Assembly (NCBI GenBank): GCA_029215795.1 | Contig: JARDYH010000003.1 | Location: 258,885,562 to 258,949,561, forward strand | Length of the DNA stretch: 64,000 nt | Direction of reading: 5' to 3' | From: Anniella stebbinsi | Taxonomy: Eukaryota > Chordata > Lepidosauria > Squamata > Anniellidae | In this document: positions 31,112 through 42,699 of the stretch, piece after piece | How positions within the stretch are numbered: the first letter of the stretch is position 1 | Layout of the letters: the number at the start of each line of letters is the position of its first letter | Notes under the pieces: model-generated | Databases searched by the model: none | What the model saw: only the letters and a program-made list of their open reading frames with translations | Told to the model about the DNA's origin: nothing | Made by a program: the position numbers and the translations under genes

Positions 31112-33609
31112 GTAGGTTTTTCTTTTAGTATTCCTGAGCAAAGCGTTTGTTAAAAACGGCAGCAAACTGTAAATGGCTCTACCTTGTAATCGCGTTGCTA
31201 GTTCCTAAACAAACAAACAAAAACCTTTAATGCATGGATGTTTGCACGCTCACCTGTTTGTTCACAACTTTCTCAATGTAAACACAAATGGTGCTTGTTC
31301 TATGTGTCTCCTGCTTCTCCCCTTCAGCCCGGAGGCTCTGATGGATTGGCCAAAACAACAACAACCTGCCTGCCGAAAGTTGCTTTTTAGAGTAACTTTC
31401 TGGTTACGGTTTTGCTTCGCAGAAGTTTGGCTGCAAGTCAAGATGGGAAGGATTTATGCATCTGCCTACTGTCAAATCAGACATGATATTTGGGGATGAT
31501 TTCTAACAATTCGAGATTTCTCCACCTCGTTAAATACTCTAGTGAAATGAGTTTTTCAGTTCCACCAAAGCAATATAAAAATCAAGCAGAAGCCATAATT
31601 GGGGGGGGGGGGGGGGCGACTGTGGGTTAGAATGCATCTTTAAATACATTTTATTTGCTTTTGAAAGCTGTACAATGAGGCCTCTTTGGGCACTACAAAA
31701 AACCACCCCAAACTTGCTCAGAGTATCACTACATCTGACTTCCCTAAAACATGGTATCCGAAACAGAGTCCAACCTGCTGAGCTTGGAGCAGTTTATATG
31801 GCGGAACTATTCCAACAGGAATGCTCTTTAAGGCTCTTCACCCATCGGGTAGTATCCAGCTGTGCCCCAGCGCTAACGATTTAGTGCTGGGGCAAACCAA
31901 TGCTTGCTCAGCGTAACCAGCAAATTGCTGCTTTTCCCCATTGCTACAGCATCTTTGGTGCTGGAGTACTGTTGGGTCTTATCCCTATTCTCAAGCCTGC
32001 TCATGTCTTCTGTTTTTAATTAATTGTAGTGAAGTTTTCCACTGAAATATAATTTAAAATAAATAGCAGCAACAAAACAGTAAATGCAAACTGAATTCCA
32101 ACCGCTCAGTGATCAGTTTGCATCACTGGGTAGAACTGATTGGCAAACTATTCAGCTCAATAGAGGCCTCAGAAAGTGATGATTTGGCAGAAATTCTGAG
32201 GAGGAAAAAACACACAAATATACATGTCCGTGTCTGAACTTGAGATTGGCTCTAGTTTCTATATCCTTCCCATGTTGCTGTTTTTGCCACACGTGTGGCT
32301 TGGGAGCCCATTCCCTGAAGTACTTTGTGGCCCTGAGCACCTTCAGCATGGGAATTTGATGTGAATTCACCACTCGCAAATGGACAAGCCTGTGTATATT
32401 AAGTGCAAATGCACATTTTTAAGTCCTGTATATTGTGTGGCTGATCAGAGATGTCCCTCCCCTTTTACATTTGTCAAAAAAAATGTGTTTTAATAACTTA
32501 CGTGACGTGAACTTTGTTTTCGTAGCAATGCAGACGATAGGGCTGTCTTATCAAGAAAAGTGTTTCTTTGGGTCTTTCTTCTCGTTTGAAAGTCAACGAG
32601 AACTAAATTAAGTTCTGATGAAAACTGGCCACAAGTTTTAAAAAAATTGAGGCTGCTTTTCCCCAGAACTCCTTTTCTCTGTCTTGTCTTTTATCTATAG
32701 GACAGAATTTTGAACAGGTCAGATGTAAGGCAGGCAGGACTACACAAATGATCTGACCTGTGAAAAGTCGTGTCTGCCGTCTCTCGTTTTTTCCCATCAG
32801 GGATTGGTGTGCACATAATGGTCTCCCTATGTTCCCCCATCATCAAGGAAGTATCTGGTGTCCTCTTTACCCTAGAAAATGTATAGTGCTTGTTAGTGTT
32901 GATAGTGCTTTCCCTGGTTATGTTATTTTCTTAATTGTCCATGTCCAAAGGCAGAGCAATAAAAGTGTTAGGTGGGAACAAAACTACTGAAAAATCCAAA
33001 TTAAAGGGCTGCAATAGGAGCAGAACCAGAACTTTGGCATCCAATGCTTCAAATCTGGGCTGTATGTTACACAGAATAAGGTGGCAGAATTCTGGACTGT
33101 ATCATTTCCAACTGCTGGGAGAAAGTAATATTTTTGCTTTTTTTTAAAAAAAATCAACTTCTCTGCATGTAGTAAATCACATCAGGGAGAGGTTTCACAT
33201 AACATTCTTCCTGATACAGTAGTTTACTATGTGCATGGAGCTTTTTATGGTATGGAGTATTCAGAAATATGACAAACATACATCTGCATTTTTGAATTGG
33301 TTCTTTCCGCGTAATATTCTGCATGATATGTAGAGCAACTTGGAGCTTGAGGCGTAAAGGGTGGAGGGTTGGTTCTCTTTCCAAATGCATTGTGGGAAGG
33401 GCTCAGGTAATGGAAGTGCCACATCAAAGTCCCTGGAGTGGCTGGAATGCAGTTCTCTTGTTGATACCATGCCCTCAGTAGTTTTGCACGAGAGTTATAA
33501 ATGGGCCTCGACTTCCTAATTTTGTATCCCTAAGCGGAGGGGTTATGCATCTTGTCTGCTGCTTTAGTCACATGTGTGTCATGCATGTAGGAGATGAGGA
33601 ATAGGTACA

Positions 33610-33790
33610 GCAGAGGCTGATGGTTCCAATGTCGGTGGGATGGTGAATCCGCTTCTGGTTTCAGTCAGAACTCTAACAGAGCTATCAAAGGTGCACCTTT
33701 GGTAGCTCCTTTAGAGATCTGACTGGTTCTGCCTGAAACCCGGAGCGCATGCGCCGCCCCAGTGACATCAAAGCTACCTGCCTTCACTGA
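33610..33790. repeat. Foldback MITE family J (copy 2)
   Basis: gtttcagtcagaactctaac and ctcctttagagatctgactg, then tgcctgaaacccggagcg, match 3097-3295. Confidence 0.65.
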
Positions 33791-33885
33791 ACAGTTGCAT
33801 TCTTTGCCTTCCTAGGCTCTATTCGCACAAACCTGTGTGTCTTCCTATGGCCAGAATCCATGCAGAACTCTGTTCTAGCATTCAG

Positions 33886-33998
33886 AGCAGCCTTCCCCTA
33901 CCTGGAGCCCTCCAGATGTATTGGACCTCAACTCCCAGCAGGTTGGGGATGCTGGATGTTGTAGCCCAACACATCTGGAGAGTGCCAGGTAGAGGAAT
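33886..33998. repeat. Foldback repeat family K
   Basis: cctggagccctccagatgta and ggacctcaactcccagcagg are followed by the inverted gatgttgtagcccaacacat and ctggagagtgccaggtagag. Confidence 0.65.
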
Positions 33999-34242
33999 CA
34001 TGATACAGAGAAATGCTGGAAATGTTTGTCTGCCCCCACCGCCATGGTAGGATCCGTGCTTTCTTTGCAATCTGGTGAACTGATGAAAGTACGAGACATC
34101 CAGATGATGCTGTTTTCAGATTGGAACAGACAAGCATTCATTGCAAATCTGCCAGCTCTCACCCCTGCCCTGGGATCTCCACCCTCTGTTGTTCCACACA
34201 ATATGAGCTAGAATGACCAGGGGGCAGACAGTCAGTGACGGG

Positions 34243-34569
34243 GTTCACACAACACACTAACCCACACTCAGTGGTTGAATGTGGTTTTGTTGTACCGTGG
34301 GTTAGAGTGTTGCCTAAACCCAGGATGTTTTCTGCTGGGTGCCTTGTTAACGGTGCAATGTGGCTTATTTTTCTCGAACAAGCCACCATGGTTTGTTGTT
34401 GGGTTGTTCAGGGTGGTTAACAAGCCATACTGCATGGTTACGAGCCACCCTGTGGAAAATGTACTGGGATCAGACAACACAGTAACCCACAGTTCAACAA
34501 ACAACCCACGGTTCAACAACAAGGCACACTCACTCAACCACTGAGTGCGGGTTAGCGTGTTGTGTGAAC
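34243..34569. mobile_element. Foldback MITE family C, near-complete
   Basis: Terminal repeats gttcacacaacacactaacc and ggttagcgtgttgtgtgaac are almost perfect. Internally caagccaccatggtttgttg pairs with inverted partners. Both strands carry short open frames only because of the palindrome. Confidence 0.8.
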
Positions 34570-34865
34570 AGCCCCAGCGGGGCTAGAGAAGTATTATGGG
34601 GCAAGACTGCGTATCCATGTATTTTTGCAGGTACTGTGGCCTTTGCAAGCCCAAGCATCAAACCAAGAGCCCTTGCCTTGACAGAATATCAGTGATTTTC
34701 TTCTTGTTCAGTGGTCTCTCCTTCCTCTTTGTGTCTTGGTCTTTTCCTTCCAGTCAAAAGACCAGGTATCCATAGTGCTAACCGTAGAGTGCATTTGCAT
34801 TTACTTTTTCAGGAATAGTTGAATCCCGAGATTACAGCTTGAGTAATAATCTTTTTTGTCTATAC

Positions 34866-34958
34866 CGGCCTTCCTCAATTTGGCGCTCCGCAAATGTTTT
34901 GTCTCGGGGATTATGGGAGTTGTACTGGAGAGTGTCAATTTGGGGAAGTTTGGTCTAT
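34866..34958. repeat. Foldback repeat family K, diverged
   Basis: ccttcctcaatttggcgctc and gggattatgggagttgtact, then gagtgtcaatttgggg. Confidence 0.5.
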
Positions 34959-35129
34959 ATTACATGCCCCCCCCTTTTTTAATAAATTCCTGAATTAGAG
35001 ATTACCTGTGTCTTCAGTAAAATATATATGGTATAATCCTCCTTGGCCTATGCCCTTCTAGAGTGCCAGTGGGGAGTGCCTGTATGGCTGAATGATCCTT
35101 TTGCATAGAAAACAAGCATGTCAGGGAGA

Positions 35130-35525
35130 AGGCTAGGCTAAAACTCTTTGCCCTGACACACTAGGGGGCTGTCTTGCAGTTTCCCTCTCCCAGGGAGGTG
35201 TTGGGTAATCCCAATGCTGAGGAGGGAGCATGGGGTTTCCTGTGGCCATCCAAGTACCGGAGCCACCCTCGCCCTCTTCCTGGTGGAAGCTGACCAATTG
35301 CCAGTCACCTTCCACCAGGGACTGCCCCTGGGTTGGCCCTGGAGCAACGGCAGAAGAGCTACACCGACATCGGTCCGATTGAAAAACTTGTGGTAAATCC
35401 CTGACTTTTTCAATCCGTAGCTTCGTGGGAAAGCCCCATGATGGCTGCGAAGCTGCACCTGCATCGTATAACTGATGCAGCGCAGATCTGCAGCCACCAC
35501 GGGGCTTTCCCCGCGTATAGACAGC
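35130..35525. repeat. GC-rich imperfect foldback block
   Basis: Has paired blocks such as gtgggaaagccccatgatgg against ccaccacggggctttccccg, and gattgaaaaacttgtgg against ctgactttttcaatcc. Probably a MITE; the family is not identified. Confidence 0.4.
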
Positions 35526-36597
35526 CCCTAGTTTTCTATCTACAGGGAGCCTTTGTGTGGAGCATTCAGTCGTGCCATCTCCTCTTGTATTCTGTATGGT
35601 ATTGTCCCAGGATGACCTCAGCTCTTAGTTACCCTTGGTTTTGGTTCATATTGAGAGAAAGGAAAGAGAGGATGATCAAGCCCTCACCGTATGACCAGGT
35701 GAAAAACAGAAACAGAGACGCCGCTTGTTTTTGTTGCAGCTATGAAGATAAGAGGAAGTGTATCTAGTTGTTGATGCCGAATATCGGCTAAATCTCTTTG
35801 GAGGAGGCAGTTACCGTTTCGAGCATGGAAATGCAACTGTAGTGGCGGTCATTGAGTTAGTGACTAATTTTGCTACTCATTCAGTGAGTATATGTTTACG
35901 GTGGAGCTGCTACACTGATGCATAAAGGGCTTCCCCATGTCAGTTACTCCCGTGTAATGGGCAGGACCACTTGCTCTGGCACATGTTGCTCTGTTGTGCT
36001 GTTCTGCTGCAGCGCCACGTAATTGGCTGCCACTGGTGGGGAAATCCGTGTGACATCATGACAACGCAAAAAATGATGTTAGGGGTGAGAAATGGACAGG
36101 GGCCTGCCAATCTGAGCACAAGACATTGTTTCACCTTTCACACATTTCTGAAGGTTTGGGGTTTGGTTGCTTTTTTGTTTTGTTTTCAACTTTTTTGACT
36201 ACGTTCACATCAAGCCATCAGTTTAGCAGCATATTAAAGGTAGGGTGGAAAAGTGAAATGTATCTAGCTTGGAGAGATTTGCAAGAGAGAGGCAGGCCTG
36301 CCCATTCTTGAGATAACGACTGACGTTATCTTTCTGTGTGTTTTTTCATATCCCACTTGCTAAATTATAGCTTCCATGAGAATTGCAGGCAATCCTTTTT
36401 AGAAAAAAAACCCCAACTTTGAACTTGTATGGTTTTGCAGCTTCTTTGTTTGGCTAAAGCAAAAGCACACCCCGCCATGCTAATAACGGGGTAGTCAAAA
36501 TATTTATTGAAAAAGAAGAGTATAGTATTTTTAAAATATTGTACCTGCCATTTATTTGGGAAAAAAGCACATTCTCCACAGCTTAACTGCCAGTGCC

Positions 36598-36603
36598 AAT
36601 AAA
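36598..36603 (+). terminator. Candidate polyadenylation signal
   Basis: AATAAA followed by ggtctgtttttagaaatgta, a T/GT-rich stretch. Candidate FOXN2 3' end. Confidence 0.3.
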
Positions 36604-37054
36604 AGGTCTGTTTTTAGAAATGTACATTTTTTTCCTCAGACTTAAAGTGCATAATTTAAAAGTATTATGTTGCCATCTTATAGTGATATGAAGCCATTTA
36701 CAATTGCCAATTCATTGTAACTATTATTTATTTAAAATGTGGAAATTGTAAGAATGCTTTTGGATCAAAGTAACCAGAGTTCTTTTGAAACATTCCCATT
36801 AGTTTGTCGCTTCCCACCCCCACCCTCGCTAACATAGCATAAAAAAAGCTCTTTGGAATTACTTAGAATAACTCTGCCAAGTAGTTGAAGACCGTTCTAA
36901 CTCTTTATTCCCCAAGCCCAGTTAAGTAGTTTACCTGGTTTAAAGACAATTTTACAGATATTTTAGTTTTTGTATGCTAACCTCTATTAATTCAAATGTT
37001 TATGGAGTTTATTTTTACCAAAGAGATGCAATTCACTATGATAAAGTATTTCAA

Positions 37055-37060
37055 AATAAA
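37055..37060 (+). terminator. Candidate polyadenylation signal, distal
   Basis: AATAAA followed by ctttgttttataacactctt. It is the last strong signal before the repeat-rich intergenic block. Confidence 0.35.
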
Positions 37061-37225
37061 CTTTGTTTTATAACACTCTTGAGTTATGTATGCATTTGCT
37101 TTTTTAAAATAATAGATACCATTGTAGATCCTCATTTTTCAGAGACCCATTCCTGTAAACTCAGTGCAGTCATCCTGCAGTATTAATGTAATACTCTTGT
37201 TGGCCACTAGTTTTGACCTAGAGGC

Positions 37226-37560
37226 TATTCGCAAACAGGCTAACCCACACTAAGTGGTTGACTGTAGATTATTGTTGAACTGTGGGTTGTTTGTTAGAGC
37301 GTGGGTGAGCATGTTGCGTGAACCCAGGAGATTTTCTGCAGGGTGGCTTGTTAACCATCCTGAGCAACCCAACAACAAACCATGGGTGCTCAAGGTGGTT
37401 TGTTTGAGAAAAGTAAGCCACACTGCATGATTAACAAGCCACCCTGCAAAAAATGTCCTGGGTTCAGACAGTGCATTAACCCATAGCTCATCAAACAACC
37501 CACACTTCAACAACAATCCACACTTAACATAAGTAGTGTGTTGTGCAAGTCTAGTCTCAG
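37226..37560. mobile_element. Foldback MITE family C
   Basis: caggctaacccacactaagt and taagtagtgtgttgtgcaag are the ends. Internal aaccatcctgagcaacccaa and gtgctcaaggtggtttgttt match 34243-34569. Confidence 0.7.
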
Positions 37561-37911
37561 TAGGCCACTTCGAAGTTGGGGGGCATGCCTGGTTAGCACC
37601 CTTTGCCTTCCACTCCACATAAAATGGCTGAAGGTGAGCACACAGAAGATGGCCCTTCCTGACCATTGCACATCTATCAAGAAGAGGCTCAGATGGCAGT
37701 GAATTCTCTTTCCCTCTTAGACATGTGTTGACATCAGGGATGCAGAACACCAGGTTTGGGGGTCAGATCCAGCCTGCCTGGGGTTTCAGTCTGGCCCTCT
37801 GAGATTCCAGCTAATCTTGGCATGATGCTGAGTCTATCATAGATGTTCTTTTAGTCCCCTCCCCAAAGAAAGCCCACCTACCCAAATTGGAAACTCCCTA
37901 GAAGCTTTTGG

Positions 37912-38057
37912 TTCGGCCAGCCTTCCTCAACCTGACATCCCATGGAAGTATTGGACTCTCAACTCCCACCATTCCCAGCCAGCATGGCAAGGGCAGGGGA
38001 TAATGGGAGTTGTAGTCTGACCCATTGGGAGGCCTCCATCTGGGGAAGGCTGTACTA
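37912..38057. repeat. Foldback repeat family K
   Basis: gccttcctcaacctgacatc and ggactctcaactcccaccat, then gataatgggagttgtagtct and ctggggaaggctgtact. Confidence 0.65.
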
Positions 38058-38079
38058 GGGCAATCAGACCAAAAAGCTA

Positions 38080-38290
38080 GTCCAGATCATGCAAACATAT
38101 GAAGCTACCTTTTCAAAGTCAGAGATGACTGGAAATCTAGTCCCGTGCTTGACTGGTAACAGCTGTGTGATTTTGAGCAGAGGACTGTTTGAGCCCTGTT
38201 GGCTGAGATCCTTAGAACTGGAAATGCCGGTGACCGACAAGGAGACCTGCATGTGATGCACACGCTCCACCACTGAACAACTTGGAAAGG
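38080..38290 (-). mobile_element. tRNA-Ala-derived SINE, antisense
   Basis: The reverse complement gives ttcagtggtggagcgtgtgc (A box), atcacatgcaggtctccttg and a degenerate B box, in the order seen at 10000-10186. Confidence 0.6.
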
Positions 38291-38566
38291 TCAGCTGGTG
38301 ATTTAGATGAGCCACGTTTTCATTTCTAGAGACATCTAAAAAATGGTAGCTTGCCCAACACACGTCTTCCCTTCCCTACTGTGGCAAGTTTCTGGTGTAG
38401 AATTTTAAAAATAGTGGGTAATGTTGCACACTTCACGCATCTACCATTGCGTACCATATGAGGCTCGAGGTTGTTTCGCACAACTAAACCAGTGTGTTGA
38501 GAATGTGGGTTTGTGCAATGTTCAACAAGGCACCAATTTTCCAAAGCTCCACTACCTCAAACCAAA

Positions 38567-38801
38567 GACCCCATTCAGAAGACACCTTAAACCATGGCTT
38601 TAACCACAGTGGTTAAGCCAGAAAGCCAGGCCGTGTTCAGAAGACACCTTAAACCATGGCTTTAACCAGGGTGAATAAAGCTTTTTGCCTTAGTCACCGT
38701 GGTTAAAGCCATGGTTTAAGATGCCTTCCGAACACTGCCCCGCTTTCTGGATTAACCACCATGGCTAAAGCTGTGGTCTAAGGTGTCTTCTGAATGGGGC
38801 C
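38567..38801. mobile_element. MITE family D nested in a second MITE D
   Basis: Outer arms: gaccccattcagaagacacc at left and taaggtgtcttctgaatggg at right. An inner complete copy at about 38629-38740 (gccgtgttcagaagacacct to atgccttccgaacactgcc) sits in the outer loop. It splits agccagaaagc from gctttctggatt. Confidence 0.85.
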
Positions 38802-39074
38802 ATATTCTCAAGATCAGTTCAATGCATGGTTTCAGGATGCATTTTGAGTTGTGTGAATTGGCTTTCAGGGAAGAGAGTGGTAGCTTAGGTGGGCAGGAGC
38901 CCTAAATAGGGGTCAATTCACGTTTAGTAAAAAAAGTCCTCATTGGCACATCCAGATAAGCAGGTTTTACACATTTGGGGAAAGAAAAAAATGCACACAA
39001 AGACAGTACAAATTACATTCTGCAGAGTTTTTGAAAAACAATAGCCTGTTTATACCTGGTTTCCCATATTTTTG

Positions 39075-39222
39075 CTGATCCCTTCCTCAACCTGGGACCC
39101 TCCAGATGTTTTGGACTGCAACTCCCATAATATCTGACCATTGGCCATGCTAGCTGGGGCTGATGGAAGTTGCAATCCAAAACACCTGGAAGACACAAGG
39201 TTGGGTATGGCTGCCCTAGACT
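39075..39222. repeat. Foldback repeat family K
   Basis: cctcaacctgggaccctcca, ggactgcaactcccataata and gatggaagttgcaatccaaa form the two arms. Confidence 0.6.
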
Positions 39223-39284
39223 GATGTGTTTGAAACTGATGTTGCACCTTGTTTCTAGGGGTAGGGTGCTCCTAGACTTGAATC

Positions 39285-39400
39285 GATGCAATGGAGAACT
39301 ACAGCTTGCTCCAATGTATCTTAACTCAAGACATAAGCCCCATTGAGTTCAATGGCACTTGCTTACAAGTAAATGTGTGTAGGACTACAGCCTTCAAATC
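39285..39400. repeat. Foldback repeat family Q fragment
   Basis: aagccccattgagttcaatg, then cttgcttacaagtaaatgtg and gtaggactacagcc. Confidence 0.5.
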
Positions 39401-40369
39401 TCCCATCTAAAAGTACCCTGACGTTCAGGACCAGATCTAAGCTCTAGTAAAGACTTTCTCCCTCTTTGAATCCCACCTGACCACTACGAAGGAAATAAGA
39501 TCCTCCTCCTTACACGTTCCTGTTCCTGGACACATTGGCTAAGATAAATTGGTCCCAGGAGCAAAGGGTATGGAGTGATCCCTTTGGAGGAACTGTACTT
39601 TAGGAATTCACAGGCTCTTATCCAGCATTGAGAGGGTTTCCTTAAATTAAAGGGCTATGAGAATTTCCCGTGGAATTGATTTCAAAAGTAATGCTAGCTT
39701 CCTAACAATTTGGAGCTCTAGTCAAGTTGCATGATGTCATCTCCACCCAATCATAACCTGTTTTCTATGAGCAGAAGGTTGACTCTCCAGGGAAGTATCC
39801 AGTGAATGACAGTAGCATCCCATGTAATGGTCGCTAGGCAACCGAGTCAGCTTTCTTTCGGCAAGACCTAATTTTAAAAGGTTTAACTCTAGAAGAGCCG
39901 GGATTCATTATACCTAGAGTGCTTCCTAGTCACTGTTTGCAGATATTCTAATTTTTACATTTTATTTTAAAGAATGGTTAGGGGAGATGATTAGGAATGC
40001 TTGCCCAGTATATTAAATATGTATGCCACAGAAATATTAACTATTACATCAGGATGGTGGGAACTCAAATGAAAGTGACCATTGCATGCCACCCCTTCTG
40101 AATGAAGATCAGGATAAAAATGCTTTGAATAAATAGGTAAATAATTTGGAAATGCATTGCAGCACTTTACAGTGTCCATGTCAGGGAAGGCAGCATGGTT
40201 GCTGAGTCTTGAGGGCAGAGCCAAATTTGACCCCCCCCCCCCATGAGCGCTCAAAGGCAGTGCTTTACTTTTCCCCATAGGAGTGAAAGGCAGCCATACT
40301 TGCTTATGCGCAAGCAAGGAAAGAGCTACACTTGTCAATACTATCAGGATTTGGGCTAAAGCTAGGGTG

Positions 40370-40678
40370 ACCATATGAAAAGAAGGACAGGGCTCCTGTA
40401 TCTTTAACAATTGTATTGAAAAGGAAATTTCAGTAGGTGACATTTGTATGCATGCAGCACCTGGTGAAATTCCCTCTTCATCACAACAGTTAAAGCTGCA
40501 GGAGCCCTGCCTTCTTTTGTATCTGGTCAAGAGGGCAAGGCTCCTGCAGCTTTAATTGTTGTGTTGAAGAGGGAATTTCACCAGGTGCTGCATGCATACA
40601 AATGACACCTGCTGAAGTTCCCTTTTCTATACAACGAAGATGCAGGAGCCCTATCCTCCTTTCCATATGGTCACCCTA
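40370..40678. mobile_element. hAT-like foldback MITE family A, best-preserved copy
   Basis: Ends are tagggtgaccatatg and catatggtcaccctа-type (catatggtcacccta), flanked by a perfect 8-bp duplication GCTAAAGC. The centre is gtatctggtcaagagggcaa. Each half is itself an imperfect palindrome around gcatgcagcacctgg or aggtgctgcatgc. An 8-bp duplication and this end type fit hAT elements. Confidence 0.88.
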
Positions 40679-40789
40679 GCTAAAGCCACTCTTACTGCAT
40701 CAGCCACAAAACTAATGCAGCATTTGAGGAGGTGAAGCTCCCCGAAGGTCCCTCCTGTCTTGGCTATAAAACACACTTCAGTGGCTCAT

Positions 40790-41005
40790 GGGCCAGATCT
40801 ACACCAAGCAAGACATAGCGGTATGAAAGCGATACATAAAAGGTAGGAGCCACACCAAGCAGGACGTAGTGGTATGTAGTATGTGTCAATGGGCCCCAAC
40901 AGTTGTCAGTGCACTTCAATACCGCTATTAAGCCATAGTGTGGCTCCTGCCTTTGATATACCACTTTCATACCACTATATCCTGCTTGGTGTAGATCTGG
41001 CCTTC
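40790..41005. mobile_element. Foldback MITE family F (copy 2)
   Basis: gggccagatctacaccaagc and cttggtgtagatctggcc are inverted ends. An internal repeat of gccacaccaagcaggacgta shows a partial duplication of the left arm compared with 10651-10812. Confidence 0.7.
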
Positions 41006-41154
41006 GCCAGTGCTGGGGTAACTTGTCTTACCTAGCTACAGGGTGGCTCTTTATGGTCTTGAATTTGAGGCCACAGTTAGAAACTACAGTTCCACTGCTG
41101 GACACCAGGATTTCTTCACCTAGTGTCCAGCCCTCTATCCCCTCGCTTCATGGC

Positions 41155-41280
41155 ATAGATCTACACTACTGCTTTATAGTGCTATTGAAGTACACTGATC
41201 ACTCTTGGGGCACATTACACATCCCCTATTCCGCTTTCATCGTGTTATTGCCTGCTTTTTATTCCACATGATCCAAAACA
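41155..41280. mobile_element. Foldback MITE family F, diverged
   Basis: catagatctacactactgct and tatagtgctattgaagtaca, then gctttcatcgtgttattgcc. The right end is missing or diverged. Confidence 0.4.
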
Positions 41281-41289
41281 CCACAACCA

Positions 41290-42115
41290 ATGTCGTTTTT
41301 GTGTCTCACGAGGGATAAATGTGCAAGAGGGATATAGCGCTACCATTATGGGCTCATAATGGTTTGACACAAGGCGTAGATCTGAGACAACGGGATCCAC
41401 AATGGAACATGACAGCGTGGTGCATAGCTGTGATGTCATAATCAAGATGGCTGCCATTGAGAATTCTCTTCTCCCTCAAGGGAATTAAAGTGAGTGTTCC
41501 CAAACGCAGATTCCTACACACGCATATGCAAAAACTCTGTTTATTTGTTTGCTTCGTTATTTAAAAGAGTTTAACCTGCCTTTCAGGGTGAGCTACCCTG
41601 ATGAGGTAACTTAAAATACGACAAAAACATGAATGTGCAAGTACATACGCATGCAGCAGCAGCAGCTAATCAATTTTAAATGCAAACTAGAATAAATGTG
41701 TCTTCAAGGTTTTGTTTTAAGCCAGCGGTGATTATTGTCTACTTCCTGTGTAGACAGCAAAGCTGAAGACAACACCAGGATATCCACAAAAGACGTCACA
41801 AAATGTGCATATGGGGAATGAATTAACCCTGAGGGTCATTACAGAACCCAGAAAGCTTCCACATTAAATTGCAGTCATTGTAAAATACATCTCATTAAAA
41901 TAGCCGACAACTGTGACGACATTAGGGTTGATTTGACCACAATATCGAATCAGTGCAGTGAATTTTACAGGTAACGGAGTCTTAAAATAGGTTTAGAAGA
42001 GCAGAGCATATCTTTGCATTACACTGAATCCTGCTGTGGCAACATCAGCAGCACATAGTGGTCTGTTAGCATTATAAAGCTTTATGGATTGTAATTGTAA
42101 GCAAGTATACAACAT
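41290..42115. other. Intergenic sequence, nothing recognised
   Basis: No gene or clear repeat was found in this AT-moderate stretch. Confidence 0.5.
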
Positions 42116-42122
42116 ATATTCA

Positions 42123-42697
42123 TTGGCTGAATTTGGACAACACGATAGTCAACGGTGGGGTAATAATAATCTTTACAGTTCTTCATCTGGGGGTACTCCC
42201 CACACAACATGGTAATAATCAACCGTGGTGTAGATTAGGATCAGCGCTGAGTTGACTCTGAGTGCCTCTACAAGAGGCATTTAAAGCTCTTTCAAGGCGC
42301 ATTAAAAAAATTACCTCTACAAGAACGGAGCGCAAATCGGGCGTAGAGGTGCGTTATCTCCCCGATTATGCGCATTATCGAATGCACGTTAAATCGCGAG
42401 TTTTATTTTGCTCCGTCCATTAAAGCGCATTTTGACTGTGTGAATAAGCGCTTATGCACATTAACTACTTGTAAAGCGCATTTTGGACATCTGTTAATGT
42501 GCTTCGCCCCCTCTCGCCGCCTCTCATGCAGAGGCATTAGGCGTAAATGCGCTTCTGCGCATAATCACCTAACCAGGCGCAAAAGCGAATCCTTGTAGAG
42601 GGGACCTATGGCAGCATTCAGACGACACAATAGTCAATTCAACTGATGATTGTTCCCCTCCCCCCCCGTTGCTTATTGTGTCATCCGAATTCAGCCA
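42123..42697. mobile_element. Foldback MITE family B, split by family S
   Basis: Terminal repeats are tggctgaatttggacaacac and gtgtcatccgaattcagcca. The left interior (ggatcagcgctgagttgact) and right interior (ggcagcattcagacgacaca) are adjacent in the copy at 9145-9377, but 345 bp of family S separates them here. Confidence 0.8.
42261..42605. mobile_element. CpG-rich MITE family S (copy 2), inside family B
   Basis: Ends are agtgcctctacaagaggc and aatccttgtagaggggacc. Interior blocks cgattatgcgcattatcgaa, aatgcacgttaaatcgcgag and aggcgtaaatgcgcttctgc match 22426-22771. Confidence 0.8.
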
Positions 42698-42699
42698 TT

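Larger units (their letters stand above)
26384..37080 (+). other. Candidate long FOXN2 3'UTR, with MITE insertions
   Basis: No gene follows the FOXN2 stop for 24 kb. 26384-26660 is AT-rich 3'UTR-like sequence. 36400-37080 is also AT-rich, free of recognised repeats, and holds AATAAA at 36598-36603 and 37055-37060. I infer that the transcript may extend to one of these, giving a 3'UTR of 10 kb or more. The alternative is a short UTR ending soon after 26660, with the rest intergenic. AATAAA at 32958-32963 is another candidate. Simple repeats inside: G13 at 28407-28419, (CA)15 at 28677-28706, (GT)8 at 28797-28812, G16 at 31601-31616. Confidence 0.35.

Noticed and set aside
34235..34544. Overlapping ~89-codon frames on both strands
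   Set aside because: Produced by the palindromic MITE C, so both strands read alike. Not coding.
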